From: Leishmania martiniquensis
Lineage: Eukaryota; Euglenozoa; Kinetoplastea; Trypanosomatida; Trypanosomatidae
Assembly: GCF_017916325.1 (NCBI RefSeq)
Contig: NC_090150.1
Location: forward strand, 554,936-618,935
DNA: 64,000 nt
Reading direction: 5' to 3'
The notes under the pieces were generated by a model. That model saw nothing but the letters and a program-made list of their open reading frames with translations. It did no database searches and was not told the DNA's origin. Positions 9,501 through 19,269 of this stretch are shown piece by piece (position 1 is the stretch's first letter; every line of letters begins with the position of its first letter). Position numbers and translations under genes: made by a program.

Positions 9501-10857
9501 GGTCGGTGGTCACCTTGTTCAGCACGGCCACCACCATGTGATGGATCTCCTTCTTCTCCACTTCGCCGAACAGACCGCGACGGCGCAGCGAGCCCTGCGT
9601 GAGAGAGATAGGCGCTTCCTGGCGACCCTCCCACACGTCACCGAGTGCCTCGAGTGCGTTCGGCTTCTTGGCCGCGACGCTGACGCCGGTGCGCAGGGAG
9701 GAGGAGGAGGAGCCGAACACGCCGCTGTCGCGGCTGGGCAGGTCTGCAAGGGCGCCAGCCCCATTCTTCGCGCCAGCGACGGCGCTGGCACACACACTGC
9801 CTTTTTTGCCTTTCTTTGCGGCAGCCCCCAACGCACTCGATGTGAGGTTCGTGCCGCCCACCCGTAGCGGAGTGAATTTCGCCGTCTGCTCGTTGATCTG
9901 ACTCACGAAGCGCTGCACTCCGCACGGGATGTGCCCCGTCTCATGACGATACTCCGTCATCCACGCAGAGATCTGCGCCGCATCAAAGGCGACCATCTCA
10001 TATGTGGCGTGCAGCGGCGGCGGCGCAGTTGGTACCTCGTCCTCCGCCGCCGCACTCTCGGCAGCGCCCGCTGACTTCTCCAACCCTTCAGCGATCTCGC
10101 GTGCCTCCTCCGGCTCTACTGAAACCGTATTCGGCACTTCCCCCGCGCCCACGCCAATAACACTATTTGTTACCTCAGCCGCTGCCGCGGCAGCGGCAGC
10201 ACCATCGGCGGTGCCCGTATTCCTCTCCCTCTGGGCAGAGGTGACTGCTCTGCCCCCATCCTCGTCGCCTGTCCTTCGTCCCGCCATGTCGACAAGGGCG
10301 GTGGCGACGACCGGCGCCTGCGCCACCGCCGACTCCACGTCTCCGTACGCTGCAGGGGGTGCTGCGGCGGCTGTCGGTGCACCTGCCCCTATCTGCTCCG
10401 CTGCGGAGCTCTCGATTTCCGTGGAGACACCGACGGGTACAGCATTGGGCCTCTCGGCGACAGCTTCTTCGGCAGCTTTCTGCACGACCAGTCCGCCCGC
10501 TACTGCCTCTCCCTCCAGTGCCGTCTTCTCTGCTGCTTCCGGGCGGCGCGGCTCGACTGCCCCGATGGGGGTCTCCGGGGCTGCTGCCGCGGCCGCGTCT
10601 TCTGCGTTGGCTTCAGCAGGTGAAGCGGTAGCGAGGTCCTCCGCCCCCTCCGCAGTGGTTGCAGTGGGCATGTACGGCAGCGCCTGCATACCGTCTGCGT
10701 ACTTCGTGAGGCGCTGTCGTGGGCCGAATAGAATGCTATGCAGCGTAGATGGAAAGGCGTAAAAGGTGCTTGGATTGCTGCGTGATTCCTCTCGATTCTT
10801 CGGTGCCGAACAGCAACGCCGCGCCGGGGCCCACGCGCCACGATCTGATTGCTCCAT
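6535..10857 (-). CDS. EIF4G2: eIF4G-like translation initiation scaffold (MIF4G domain, RG-rich tail)
   Basis: This is a 1440-aa protein. About 1-425 is Ala/Glu/Pro-rich low complexity. A MIF4G-type alpha-helical repeat follows at about 430-685, recognised from VVAVLNKVTTDPVKFREV, LLRLPIP, YADLIAALCKV and a run of amphipathic helices. More helical sequence extends to about 1190, then a Ser/Gly/Asn stretch, and the last 120 residues are RG/RGG-rich and likely to bind RNA. eIF4G proteins bridge eIF4E, eIF4A and eIF3 at the mRNA cap. I see no YxxxxL-type eIF4E-binding motif. The symbol rests on my recollection that Leishmania EIF4G2 lies in this neighbourhood. The start is uncertain: from a pyrimidine tract at 10911-10940 the first AG downstream lies in codon 2, which would favour Met57 at 10689. 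A further AG near 10965 would permit 10857. Confidence 0.8.
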   Translation of the reverse strand: MEQSDRGAWAPARRCCSAPKNREESRSNPSTFYAFPSTLHSILFGPRQRLTKYADGMQALPYMPTATTAEGAEDLATASPAEANAEDAAAAAAPETPIGAVEPRRPEAAEKTALEGEAVAGGLVVQKAAEEAVAERPNAVPVGVSTEIESSAAEQIGAGAPTAAAAPPAAYGDVESAVAQAPVVATALVDMAGRRTGDEDGGRAVTSAQRERNTGTADGAAAAAAAAEVTNSVIGVGAGEVPNTVSVEPEEAREIAEGLEKSAGAAESAAAEDEVPTAPPPLHATYEMVAFDAAQISAWMTEYRHETGHIPCGVQRFVSQINEQTAKFTPLRVGGTNLTSSALGAAAKKGKKGSVCASAVAGAKNGAGALADLPSRDSGVFGSSSSSLRTGVSVAAKKPNALEALGDVWEGRQEAPISLTQGSLRRRGLFGEVEKKEIHHMVVAVLNKVTTDPVKFREVKNELLRLPIPEANAEQMTRIVDTFFTKAVREQHFSHSYADLIAALCKVPQGQHIVGDKTQSLEYRLRMALLKRCQAEFLQSIRAEEADASIQAATAAANTSAVEGGHAVGFETEKERRERMCGNVRFVCELFLRDIVAASVISVIFRICCLGSEFGEFTVPPPYTPTESQVDEIITVVKTVKERYFVQSGEGRRMLPHLLRQLDYWVTHYTISRCRFVLMSTVDDLRAMLPNEPASPMASAQLSAAAFVTPQPVSSSPAQSPPPCDVVEQGVVAVISPAAPPGAAAPPVGAAADSSGQLSMNSTMVGGQPLPAPRSKQVGSVSLSDSAGSINGMLPAELPAASSTHSVLTLTSRSTLQQVRPEAIAKLMATFSSGQCSADEVAMHLFDTYGNVLPALGAWMDRCLSVVKEEKTRKQTGAVLVACVAQLTAHTNASSEEVTEAVAMCREQLHEAAMEALQRAIEGKLYEDLHIFQFWAQLILSDHARVVYDEELLNEGLELLVYTAPPAVRSYLVDVGKYMAHVLVTPEKLPWQASTEAQGFVRYRPLLVLHSLVLSGGPSEAQALLDSVVAFHDVRQHSLELRLYHAFRTGSPSREVIFEQLRTSSRTTSRDSTLAAEVLSALLIAELCSSGDALVEDNMDLLQVTVDGVTRAEREIAIVTEVYEILRYTPRPMTMSAAARVLRKLVCMHIVSDETMERADRFYEAERDGAIDKPAHESICALAAPPSAEYALIMDCHGADDVSLHRSVSLRSVNGPVASSSSGNGNGNISGNSGNGGGAGGRAESADELQSSNASSFSESRPRNSRPPRREADSGQTSSRQSQRGSQSNTSLQATRSGEDSSKRLYRNSYKNRRRSQGEGGSGQHSRAGGSKEAPPQQQPVGQPSPSSNYASSHDGSRHGGGGRNGGGSHYDRQQGSTRAGRGGGHFERGRGGGRGNGATSHRGGGVGNSNSILREGSRRGSGSGRYSPPSTGGGAGKGE

Positions 10858-13800
10858 CGAGTGCCCGCGTGCGTTCCCGCGACGTGCGATTCAGTAGGAA
10901 AGGACGGACGATAATTACGAGAGAGAGAGGTATACGATGGGTGCGATGGCTGATATATGGTTGTGTGTCTCTGTGTGTGTGCGTGTAGGGGGGTGTGGGT
11001 GTGGGGGGTGGGGCACAGAGTGTTAGCGAAAGGGGTGAAGCAAAAACGCAGCAATGCAGAGAAAAATATCCGCACACACACACACACACACAAAGAAAAA
11101 AAAGGCTACGAAGCACAGAAAAATCGGGGAAAGAAGACCTGTGGGAAGGGGAAAGCAGAGGCGGATCCGCACCGTCAGCAGCCAAAACGCACGCACGCAC
11201 CAAAGAAGAGCTCGAGGCTCCGCAAATAAAAATAATAAAGGCACACGTGCGCCCTCCCCCCCCTCTGCCTCCTCCCAGAGACGCGGACAAATACGCGCGA
11301 ACACACACACACACAGGCAGACACACAGCGAAATATGTGCTTGTCACGGTGTGTGTTTCCCTCTGCCTGTGCACCTTGGCGCTTCGTCACCTCCAAAGAA
11401 ACAACGTCAAGGGCCCAGCGAGCGATTCCTTCGGTCGTTTCCTTTACTTCGAACAGAAAAGCGGTCAATGTGGCGGCGCTGGGTGGAAGAGATGCAGTGC
11501 AGTGAGGGAGAGAGAGCACGCACAACGCAACGAGACAACGAAAGCACGCGCGCTCAGTGGCCACGTGCAGTGACCGGTGCCTGTCCTTGTATGTGTCTGC
11601 GCAGAGACCTGTGAGGACGTGAACGCTCTGGAGCGACAGCCGTCTGCTTGCGCCGGGCAGATACAGCTGCGCAGAGGGAAGGGAGAAAAGAACGCACGAC
11701 AAGCAAACTCAGAGGTGACGAGGGAGGGTAAATGTGCAAATCTAAATGATATAGACGAACTTCGACACCCCCCTTCCCTCTCACTCCCGCTCACTCGATT
11801 CTTTTAGGCACCTGTGCGCCTTCAGCAATTCTTTCTCTCGGCGGCGACGCGTCTGCGTTTTTTCTTCGTCAATGACAAGGAGAGAGAGGGGAGGGAGGAG
11901 CGCGGAGCGAAAGAAGCAGAAAGGCGAGCACCTCCTCACACGCACACACGGCCAGCCTGCAGTACCTCGCGAAACGGATGCTGATTGCGGGACAGCAGCA
12001 GCAGCGCGACCTGCAGCAACGACACCACCTGACCAAAAAAAAGACTGGGGAGGCGACGGCAATGATAGAGGAAGCTAAAAGGGATGGGAGATGATGGCAC
12101 GGGGGTATATACATGGAGACAGAGATGCACACCCCTTTTCCTTTACGCACACATAGATGTGCGTACCGAAAGACACGCACTCACGGCAACGGTGTCACGC
12201 ACAAGAAAGGAATCGAGAGGGAGGGAGGTAGGGAGAGGCGTGAGCAAAGGCGTACAAACGGAAAGCAAACGGCAGGCAGCAGCGCACAGACAACAAAGAT
12301 AAAATATATTCTGCTGACACACACACACACACACACGCACGAATAAAAAATGATAATCATAAATAAAAAAGTTCAAACACAAACAAACAGTGACGAGAGA
12401 GAGAGGGGCCCTTGGGAAATCGCACACACACACACAAATTTCCGCCTCTTTAATGTATATATATATATAATTTATTTCACCGTTTCCTCTGTTTTCCCCT
12501 TTCAAAGAGGAAATATTATGACTGACACACACAAACACAGACAGGCAGGCAGACAGACACGGCAGAGAAGTGAGTGAGCGAACAGCAACAACGACAGAAG
12601 GGAAAGAGAGAGAGGAAAGCAGAGATGGGAGGGGGAGGGATGAGGGTAGTAAATAGTGGCAACAATTACAAGAGAGGTGATGATAGGTGATGACGACGGC
12701 GTGGCACCAAGACAGGAGACACAGAGCGAGAAGAAAAAGAAATGAGGCCAAGAACGGGGGGCAGGGGAACACCAAAAGAGGGACCTTCACAGAGAGCGCG
12801 CACCACCGCAAAGACACATGCACGACACACGTAAAGTCAAGGCAAAGCTAAGAGGCCAAAAAATGTGCCCGAAGTCTTTTCGAGGGAGTGGCAGAGAGAG
12901 GGGGGCCGGGGAAAAAGGGGAGACGAAGATATTAGTGGTAGGAAAGAGAGGGAGGGGATGGGGTGCAGAGCGAATCGACAGAGAAGGGGTGGGCGCATAC
13001 GCGTCTTCTCTCTCTCTCTTTATGGTGTGCGTCGGCGTGCGCCTGAAGGAGAGCCGAAGCGAAAAGTGGGGCGAGGGGAAAGCTACGGACGGCTAGAGTG
13101 AATGAGAGAGGGGGGCACCTGCCTCTTCTTCTGCGTGGGTGTGCGTTAGACGGTGTATCAGCGCGTGTGAGAGGTAACCAACGATGACGGGCTGCCGGAG
13201 CGAGGGAGAGCGCGTGTGCGTGAGCGAGCGATGCACTTCCCCCCCTCCGTGACGTTTTTTTCGGTTGTCGCTCCCTCCTATCTATTTCTCTGGTGCTTTT
13301 TCTGTATGTATTCTGACTGGCGATTCGGTGATGGCAGTTCTGGTGTGGTGTTGCGGGTGGCTCTTCCGGGGTCCTGCCGAGCAGCGGCGCCGGCGTCGAA
13401 ACGGGCACACCGCCGCCGCCACCGAGAGAGAGAAAGAGAGATCCGGGAAAGGAGGAGACAGGGACGGTGAAGGATTGAAAGAATTTGACAGCCATCACGA
13501 GGAAAGAAGGGAGTGGAGACAAAACCGAGCCGAGAGTGGGAACGCGCTAAGCGGCAGCGGCAACGCCAAGGTGCTTGCGTGTCTGGGGGGGCGGAGGAAG
13601 GCGGCGCCGGCCCGCTCCGCCGACCCTCTTATCCCCCCTCACGGATACCAACAGCTGAGGAGAGGGGGCCTTCACACTTCCCCCATACTTCGTCTCGGCT
13701 CATGGGAGAGGTGTGAGGGCAGGTTGCGTGCTCCAGTCCGTGCGCAAGTTGATAGCAGGAAAACGGATGTGCGCCGGCGCGCCGGCTACCTTCGTTGCTG

Positions 13801-14349
13801 CCCATCGATATGCCCTAATGCTGCTGTTGCTGCTGCCGCGATGACGATAGGCGCGTCCTTGAGATGCTCACCAGCGAGCGGATACGTCCGCACCACCATG
13901 TCGCACGCACGCACACACACACACACAGGTGCTTAACATAATTGAGCGCGCCGAGGAGAGGTAAAGCCTGTACATAATCATTTCTTATTTTCTGTTGTTG
14001 CTGCATTGTGCGGAGGAGGGAGGACGGGGGGCGGCGTCGCCGGTGGCACCTCGACACGAATGAGTGGCCCAGCTGCTCCGGGGCGAGCTTCTCAGATGCA
14101 CTTTGGCACCTTTCACGGTGAGCCCCTTCTCCCTTCCAGAAGTTTCCTTACATACATCGGCTGGATGCGGGGTGGTGGTGGTGGACGGTGTGTGCATGTA
14201 GGCGGGGCGGGGGCGGGTGGAGGTGAGCGGGCTCGAAGAGCGACGACGTGTAGCGAAAGAGCCCACAGAGCGCGCACCCTGGGGAAGGGATGGTGGTGGA
14301 GGGGCGCGGCTCTCTCCTGGTGTCTGTGTGTTCCCTCCCGCTCACAGGT
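10858..14349. other. 3.5-kb gene-free interval, purine-rich on the plus strand
   Basis: No ORF here has coding character. From about 10900 to 13250 the plus strand is dominated by A and G, so the transcript is pyrimidine-rich over a long distance. It carries (CA)n at 11072-11092 and 12317-12336, an AT run near 12453-12470, and GA runs. It probably serves mostly as the 3' UTR of the actin-like gene, with the eIF4G leader at the left end. The 226-aa ORF at 12143-12823 is low-complexity read-through. Confidence 0.75.
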
Positions 14350-15666
14350 CTAAAAGCAGCCGCGCACTACAGCCATAGAGCCAACCTCGTTGTAGTCGGC
14401 CTTTGTCACCCACAGCGCCTGCGCCGCCGGCAAGGATGCCCAAATCGAGCCGCCGAGAAAGGCGGCGTCGCGCCGCTCCACATCCGCGTACACGCGTGCG
14501 CTACCCGCGCTGGGGGCGCCTTTGGTGTTGTCAAGGCAGGCTTGCACGCCTATCTCCACGCGCTGCGTCAGTCCGCGTAGCAGCGAAGCACCACCGCTTA
14601 GAAGGATATGGGAGGCAAACGTTGGCAGCAAGTCGTGGTCGCAGCGCTGCATGGCGTCCACTACGAGATTCGGGATACCCACCGGCGTGTGTGTCGTGCG
14701 CAGCAACACCTCATCGACTACGTTGGCCTGGTCACGCTGGTGCTGAAGCGCCGGCGAGAGTGACGGCTGGAAGTAGCACTCGCCAGGGATGAATCGAGCG
14801 CCGCCGTTGATGGGCAGAACAGTGCCGTCGGGCAGCACGCATTCCTCCCGGTACTGATCCTCTTCGTTGTGCGAGCCTCCTGGTGGCGAGCCGGAGTTGC
14901 CCATCATAGCGCATGCACGACTGATCTCGGCAAAGGCCTGGGCGTCCTCGGCCACGACGCAGTGGCGCTCCTTAATGTAGTCCCACATGCTTTCTTGTTG
15001 CGTTGGCGTCATGCTCTCCAGTACTGGCACGTGCTTCTTCGCCACGGCAGACATGAGAGAGGTGAAGTGCTGTGTGAGGTGCGCACCACCAATCTCGAGG
15101 CAGTGCGTTGCATGAAAGAGCGAGAAGCCTTGAAAGACTGGCGCAACGTGGGTCTGATCGTACCCCAGCTCTACGGCTACACCGCTGCTCAGCCCGGAGG
15201 CGTAGAGCGACAGCACCGGGCTTAACGCAAAACTTGTGGCGGCAACTTGGTGCGTCTCGAAGAGTATCTCACTGATCTTCTGCCGCTGATGCATCGGCAC
15301 GAGCGCCTTCTCTGTTACTAGGAGCGGGGTGTTGTTCTCGACGTTTCCAAGGTCCAGTATTCGGACGATACGACTGAGGAGCTCCTCGTACCCTTCCCAG
15401 TCCACAATGACGCCCCTTTCTAGAACCGCCGTCGCAGCGGTAGGGTCGGCAACATCGTCCAACAGATTGAAGGCGTCCGAGAAGGTGGCCTTGCCCTTTA
15501 AGACGCATGTGCGCTGCCGCATGCGCGGTGCCGTATCCCCAGCAAAACCAAGCCGGGTTGTGTGGCTGCCCATGTCCAGCACAGCGGCATTGGTGTAGAG
15601 CACGCCTGCGTCATCGGGAAGAGGCACGTGGCGCAGTACCTTAACTGTGTTGAGGGGTATGTTCAT
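14350..15666 (-). CDS. Divergent actin-like protein
   Basis: This is a 438-aa protein of the actin/ARP fold. The N-terminal phosphate loop region is recognisable (AVLDMGSHTTRLGFAGD), as are DWEGYEELL, LLVTEKALVPMHQRQKISE (actin LLTEAPLNP region), the second phosphate-loop region near VAVELGYDQTHVAPVFQGF, and HILLSGGASLLRGL near the C-terminus. It differs from conventional actin and carries a Gly/Ser/Asn-rich insertion (SGSPPGGSHNEEDQ). Its cellular role cannot be deduced; it could be an ARP of chromatin or of the cytoskeleton. An in-frame ATG exists at 15741, but a pyrimidine tract with AG at 15717-15716 lies between the two, so 15666 is preferred, with a leader of about 49 nt. Confidence 0.82.
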   Translation of the reverse strand: MNIPLNTVKVLRHVPLPDDAGVLYTNAAVLDMGSHTTRLGFAGDTAPRMRQRTCVLKGKATFSDAFNLLDDVADPTAATAVLERGVIVDWEGYEELLSRIVRILDLGNVENNTPLLVTEKALVPMHQRQKISEILFETHQVAATSFALSPVLSLYASGLSSGVAVELGYDQTHVAPVFQGFSLFHATHCLEIGGAHLTQHFTSLMSAVAKKHVPVLESMTPTQQESMWDYIKERHCVVAEDAQAFAEISRACAMMGNSGSPPGGSHNEEDQYREECVLPDGTVLPINGGARFIPGECYFQPSLSPALQHQRDQANVVDEVLLRTTHTPVGIPNLVVDAMQRCDHDLLPTFASHILLSGGASLLRGLTQRVEIGVQACLDNTKGAPSAGSARVYADVERRDAAFLGGSIWASLPAAQALWVTKADYNEVGSMAVVRGCF

Positions 15667-15715
15667 GCCGGCTGCTACTGGAACAGATCTGTGTTGATCT
15701 ACCTCTATGCGTCCA

Positions 15716-15732
15716 CTTGGGAGGGAGGTGCG
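15716..15732 (-). promoter_or_regulatory. Predicted spliced-leader acceptor for the actin-like gene
   Basis: On the minus strand CACCTCCCTCCCAAG ends with AG at 15717-15716. It lies downstream of the outermost ATG (15741) and upstream of the ATG at 15666, so it helps decide the start. Confidence 0.35.
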
Positions 15733-16464
15733 TTTGTGCACGCGCCCGTTTTCTTTGCTTCAGCGGCAGTGGTCGTGGAGGAGGAGCTGAATGGGAACAA
15801 CTTTGAGGGGCGGCAGACTGCTGCTGCTGCTGTGGCAGCGGCGATGAAGCGAAAGGGAACGATGGAGAGAGAGAGGAGCGTGGCGCGCCTCACGGCAGTC
15901 CTCCGTGGGATGAGCAGCGGTTTAGAAGAGTATTGCGTGCAGATGAAGACGAGAGGAAAAGGCACTCGAAATGCTGTGCGAAGGGCCGCAGCAGAAAGAA
16001 GGACAGTGCAGGTGGCCGCGATGAAAGGGTTTGGCAGCCGTGCGGGGGAGGGGGGAGGGCGGCGGTGCCGTTGCACATTGCCAACTTACGCTGCCATATA
16101 TATACACACATGTATATATATCGAACGCCGAGAAGCACAGCATAGGGCGGCAGGCAGAGAGTCGTTCGTGCATAGAGAATCCCACATGCGTCGGCACAGT
16201 GGCGCAGGCGAATGGACGCTACCGTTACGCGAATGATGGTCGTGATAGTCTTCGTGGTGATAGCGATGGTGGTGCCCAGGGAGGGGAGGGATACTGTACA
16301 TCTGCACGACACCGCATGCGAGTGGCAGAGACGCAACCTCAGACAGAGAGGAAAGGAGAGGGAGGCCTGGGCGGAGTTGGAGAGGCGGGCGGGGGGGCAG
16401 AGAGAGAGCGAGCCGACGTTTTGCCGCGTCTGTACAGCGCTGTATCTCTGCGTTTGGCTTTGCT
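15733..16464. other. Intergenic region between actin-like and EF-hand genes
   Basis: I see no gene. Features are a short TA/CA palindromic tract at about 16095-16121 and GA-rich blocks. This is the presumed 3' UTR of the EF-hand gene. Confidence 0.75.
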
Positions 16465-17577
16465 TTACTCCAACTGGCCGCGCCGCGTCACCAGGGGGTC
16501 GGCCAGAGTCCTCCCTGCCTCATCGAAGGGGGCGTACGCTTGCTGCACTGTGGTAACCATGATGTTAGGCCGGTTAAGAGGCGGCAGCGGCTCCACATAG
16601 GGATGTTTGCGCTGCATGTGGCCATAGTTGTAGGACTTGGAGGATACGCCCAGTTCGCGATTCAGCGCATCTTTCACGTAGCGGGGGCCCTCGAGCGCCA
16701 GCGGATCGCCGTCAGGGCCCCACTCGCGCGCCGTCTCGTTCAACGTCGGGCGTGCCGCATCGTCGGCAGCCCACGACCGCAGCACGTGGGTGACGAAGGC
16801 CTCATCCGTAGCGAACTGTGGACTCACGCCGGCATAGAAGGCAAGGTAGTCAGCGAACGAGATGCGGTCTGCTGCCTCGCCCAATTCCACGTCTGCACCA
16901 TCAGCAAAGGCGTCACTTCGTTGCTTGAGGTCGCGGCTGCGGCCCATCACTGAGGTCATATAGGCCTCCTTGAGGTGCTCACGCGTTCTGTCAGCGCCAC
17001 CGAAAGTCGACGCCAGCGCGTTTCGCAGGAAAGAGGAGGAGGACGCCTTGGCGAGCGCGCCGTGCGCAACGCTGTCGTCCGCGCCACCGCTGCTCGCTGC
17101 AGCGCATGCGCCCTCGGCCGCCACTGTTGCATATGTCGAGAGGAGGAGCTCGCGAGAGACCTCTCCACAGGTGCCTCCGCGCTTCTCCAGTGATTGCCAC
17201 GCCTTCTTGACGACGCGCAGTCGACGCTCGTTGAGGCCGGTGAGATGCCGCATGAAGGTTGAGGCGCTGATGAAGCCGGACCCGTGGTCATCAAAGGCGC
17301 GGCACAGATAAGCAGCCTCAAATGGGGTTAGCTCGACGCCGTAGTCCCGCAGAAAAAGCAGAAACTGCTCATAGCTGAGGCCAGCATCGGCGCACGAAGA
17401 GTCAGCGCCGGTGCCCGTCCATCGGCTCTGCTGGCGGACTGCGGCCGCATTGCGCGCGTCGAAGTCGATAAGGACGTTCACTAAGCCGCCGGTACCGCCA
17501 TAGCACAGCAGCACATCTTTCACCCGCCGCTTGAAGACGGCGTCTTCGCGGATGTTGTTGTTGTTCAGCGACGCCAT
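16465..17577 (-). CDS. EF-hand (calcyphosine-like) protein
   Basis: From the ATG at 17577 this encodes 370 aa beginning MASLNNNNIRED. The best EF-hand-like loop is at about 91-102 (FDDHGSGFISAST), flanked by helices LTPFEAAYLCRA and FMRHLTGLNERR. Other helix pairs (SYEQFLLFLRDYG, ISFADYLAFYAGVSPQF) fit degenerate EF-hands, as in calcyphosine-like proteins. The loop lacks Asp at position 3 and the acidic residue at position 12, so Ca2+ binding is doubtful. The last 90 residues are a Pro/Asn-rich extension. Such proteins are often axonemal in flagellates, but nothing in the sequence proves this. The ORF extends upstream to 17925, but that part is Ser/Pro/His-rich and looks like leader sequence. 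Confidence 0.75.
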   Translation of the reverse strand: MASLNNNNIREDAVFKRRVKDVLLCYGGTGGLVNVLIDFDARNAAAVRQQSRWTGTGADSSCADAGLSYEQFLLFLRDYGVELTPFEAAYLCRAFDDHGSGFISASTFMRHLTGLNERRLRVVKKAWQSLEKRGGTCGEVSRELLLSTYATVAAEGACAAASSGGADDSVAHGALAKASSSSFLRNALASTFGGADRTREHLKEAYMTSVMGRSRDLKQRSDAFADGADVELGEAADRISFADYLAFYAGVSPQFATDEAFVTHVLRSWAADDAARPTLNETAREWGPDGDPLALEGPRYVKDALNRELGVSSKSYNYGHMQRKHPYVEPLPPLNRPNIMVTTVQQAYAPFDEAGRTLADPLVTRRGQLE

Positions 17578-18206
17578 TTCCTCTGCGCCTCCGTCTTCGT
17601 GAGACCTGCGGGATGAGGCAGAGCGAACAGGCTGGATGGGCTCGGCTGTGAGTACAGTAGGCTGCGAGTGCGGGTAGGCATGCGCGTGTGTCCTGGAAAG
17701 CACACTGGAGTGCGTGTCAGGGACGTCACGCTGAGCAGCAGATGCGAGACGAGGCGGAAGGAGGGGTGGTAGGAGGGAGGAATACTCAGGCTGGCCAGGG
17801 AGTCTATCGAGGGAGCGCTGGGGTGGGCGAGAAGCCCCTTTCCACTGGTTCGAGGGGTCAGGTCCCCACTGCGTCAGGCGTACCTCACAGACACGCGCAT
17901 GCGTCTCTCTGATGGTGACGGGCATGACGAAAGTGGTGTCTGCTCGGGGTCGCCCAGCGAGTCGGACAACTATTTATGTGTGTGTATGTCGAATAGCGCG
18001 CCATCTCCCACGCGCCGGCCACAAAAGCAGAGGAATGCAGAAAAAGGGACGGGTGAGGGGGGTGGCGTAGCTCAGCCGCCGTTGCGCGAGCAATGGCGAC
18101 TCCAAAGGTATGGGGGGGGGCGATGGGGAGCCACTCGTTCCACAGAAAAAAATTTGCACGCCGGCATCGGTCGAAGCACGCACGCCTCTATAGAGGAGAT
18201 GCGGGC
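17578..18206. other. Intergenic region upstream of the EF-hand gene
   Basis: I see no separate gene. It contains the EF-hand 5' leader and the 3' UTR of the HAD-like gene, with short A and G runs. Confidence 0.7.
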
Positions 18207-18590
18207 CTACGAGGGGAGAAAAAAAGGGAGGGGCGGCAGGCGCCAGCTCGTAAAGAAGCTGCGCGGAAGGTGCTCAGGGTCTGCATGGAATGTGTTCCGT
18301 CGACGTCGGTAGAGCGGCGAGCGATCAAAGAAGTCGAAGCGGCTCAGCACCGCATCTATCGGCGGTCGCGGCGTCGCTGTTGCCCGAAGCGTCGCAGAAG
18401 CAGTTCGCTCATCCGTGCTAGAAGCGCCGGCGTAGCCGTCGCACATCTCCTCGATGGTACCGCGAGGGGTGTGACAGCAGTGCACAAAGGCTTCCACCAC
18501 GTCTATCAGGCGCGCCACGACATCGGCAGCGTCTACACAACCAAGCGCCTTGGCTGTCCGCATTCGAGTCGGTAGTGCTGCTGAGGGTGT
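18207..18590 (-). other. Probable C-terminal continuation of the HAD phosphatase in the +1 frame
   Basis: Read on the minus strand in the +1 frame relative to the upstream ORF, this gives a natural-looking sequence: ALGCVDAADVVARLIDVVEA, then FVHCCHTPRGTIEEMCDGY, ending in a stop at 18207-18209. It has normal amino-acid composition and helical periodicity. The original frame over the same bases is Arg/Cys-rich. The switch lies somewhere between about 18545 and 18617. An ATG at 18617 is in this frame, but a separate gene starting inside its neighbour is less likely than a frameshift. Confidence 0.5.
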
Positions 18591-19269
18591 CATTCGGCGG
18601 TGTTCGGGGGCAGCCATCCGCCGCGCACTTCAGTGCATCGTAGTAAGATGGAACCAGCACACCGTGGCCGGTGCCCAGTTCTGTCACGCAGAAGTTCGCG
18701 CAGCGATCATCGATGAGCAACGTGGTGAGGGGACTTGGCGACACGAGGACTGCTTTGCGCCATTCGCAGGATTCTGCCGCTCCTAATGGCTGCCGTGGAT
18801 CAGCGGAGTTGCCCTCCGGTAGGAGACTGGGACGTGCGCTCAGCCAATGCATCGCTTCAAACGCGCCTCGCCCACAGTGTTGCCCACCGTAGAGCCCGCG
18901 AAACAAGTCTCGAGAGAGGAGTATGTCCAACGAGCTGCCGGTGTGCTGTGCGAGGGCCGGCAGAAGCACTTGATGCGCTATGGCGGCGCAGTAGGCGGCA
19001 CTCTGGCGCGTGTAGAGAGACACGTGCACCCGTGTCTCGCTGGTGTCCAGCAGGCGATGCAGCAGCGCATGTGACAGGAATGGCGCAACATGAGGCCGGA
19101 GCCGCACGCGGGTGGTGCGGCCGCCAACGTGATTTAGCGGCCACTGTGCCCCTTTCCCCACGGACAGAAGAGAAGCCCTACTGCACCCTGTGGAATCGGA
19201 CGTGCCACCCTCCATGTAATGGCAGATGGGATGTCCTAACGTGTGGTCAATGTCAACCAGAAGGTGCAC
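18418..19269 (-). CDS. FCP1/NIF-like HAD phosphatase, C-terminus probably frameshifted
   Basis: The ORF gives 283 aa. It opens with MHLLVDIDHTLGHP, the DxDxT catalytic motif of HAD phosphatases (first Asp as nucleophile). It continues with RLRPHVAPFLSHALLHRLL and VHVSLYTRQSAAYCAAIA, matching the CTD-phosphatase arrangement of arginine plus T/S motif II, and then TTLLIDDRCANF, which holds the DD motif. Such enzymes act on phosphoserine of RNA polymerase II tails or other proteins. After about residue 225 this frame turns Arg/Cys-rich and non-coding in appearance. At the same place another minus-strand frame becomes coding-like and runs on to 18207. The natural gene is therefore probably 18207-19269 with one base too many in this sequence, or a genuine frameshift. 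Confidence 0.68.
   Translation of the reverse strand: MHLLVDIDHTLGHPICHYMEGGTSDSTGCSRASLLSVGKGAQWPLNHVGGRTTRVRLRPHVAPFLSHALLHRLLDTSETRVHVSLYTRQSAAYCAAIAHQVLLPALAQHTGSSLDILLSRDLFRGLYGGQHCGRGAFEAMHWLSARPSLLPEGNSADPRQPLGAAESCEWRKAVLVSPSPLTTLLIDDRCANFCVTELGTGHGVLVPSYYDALKCAADGCPRTPPNDTLSSTTDSNADSQGAWLCRRCRCRGAPDRRGGSLCALLSHPSRYHRGDVRRLRRRF

Noticed and set aside
12143..12823. 226-aa minus-strand ORF rich in Leu, Ser and Cys with apparent membrane segments
   Set aside because: It is translated from pyrimidine-rich microsatellites, including runs of CVCVC and IYIYI, which is typical of UTR read-through.
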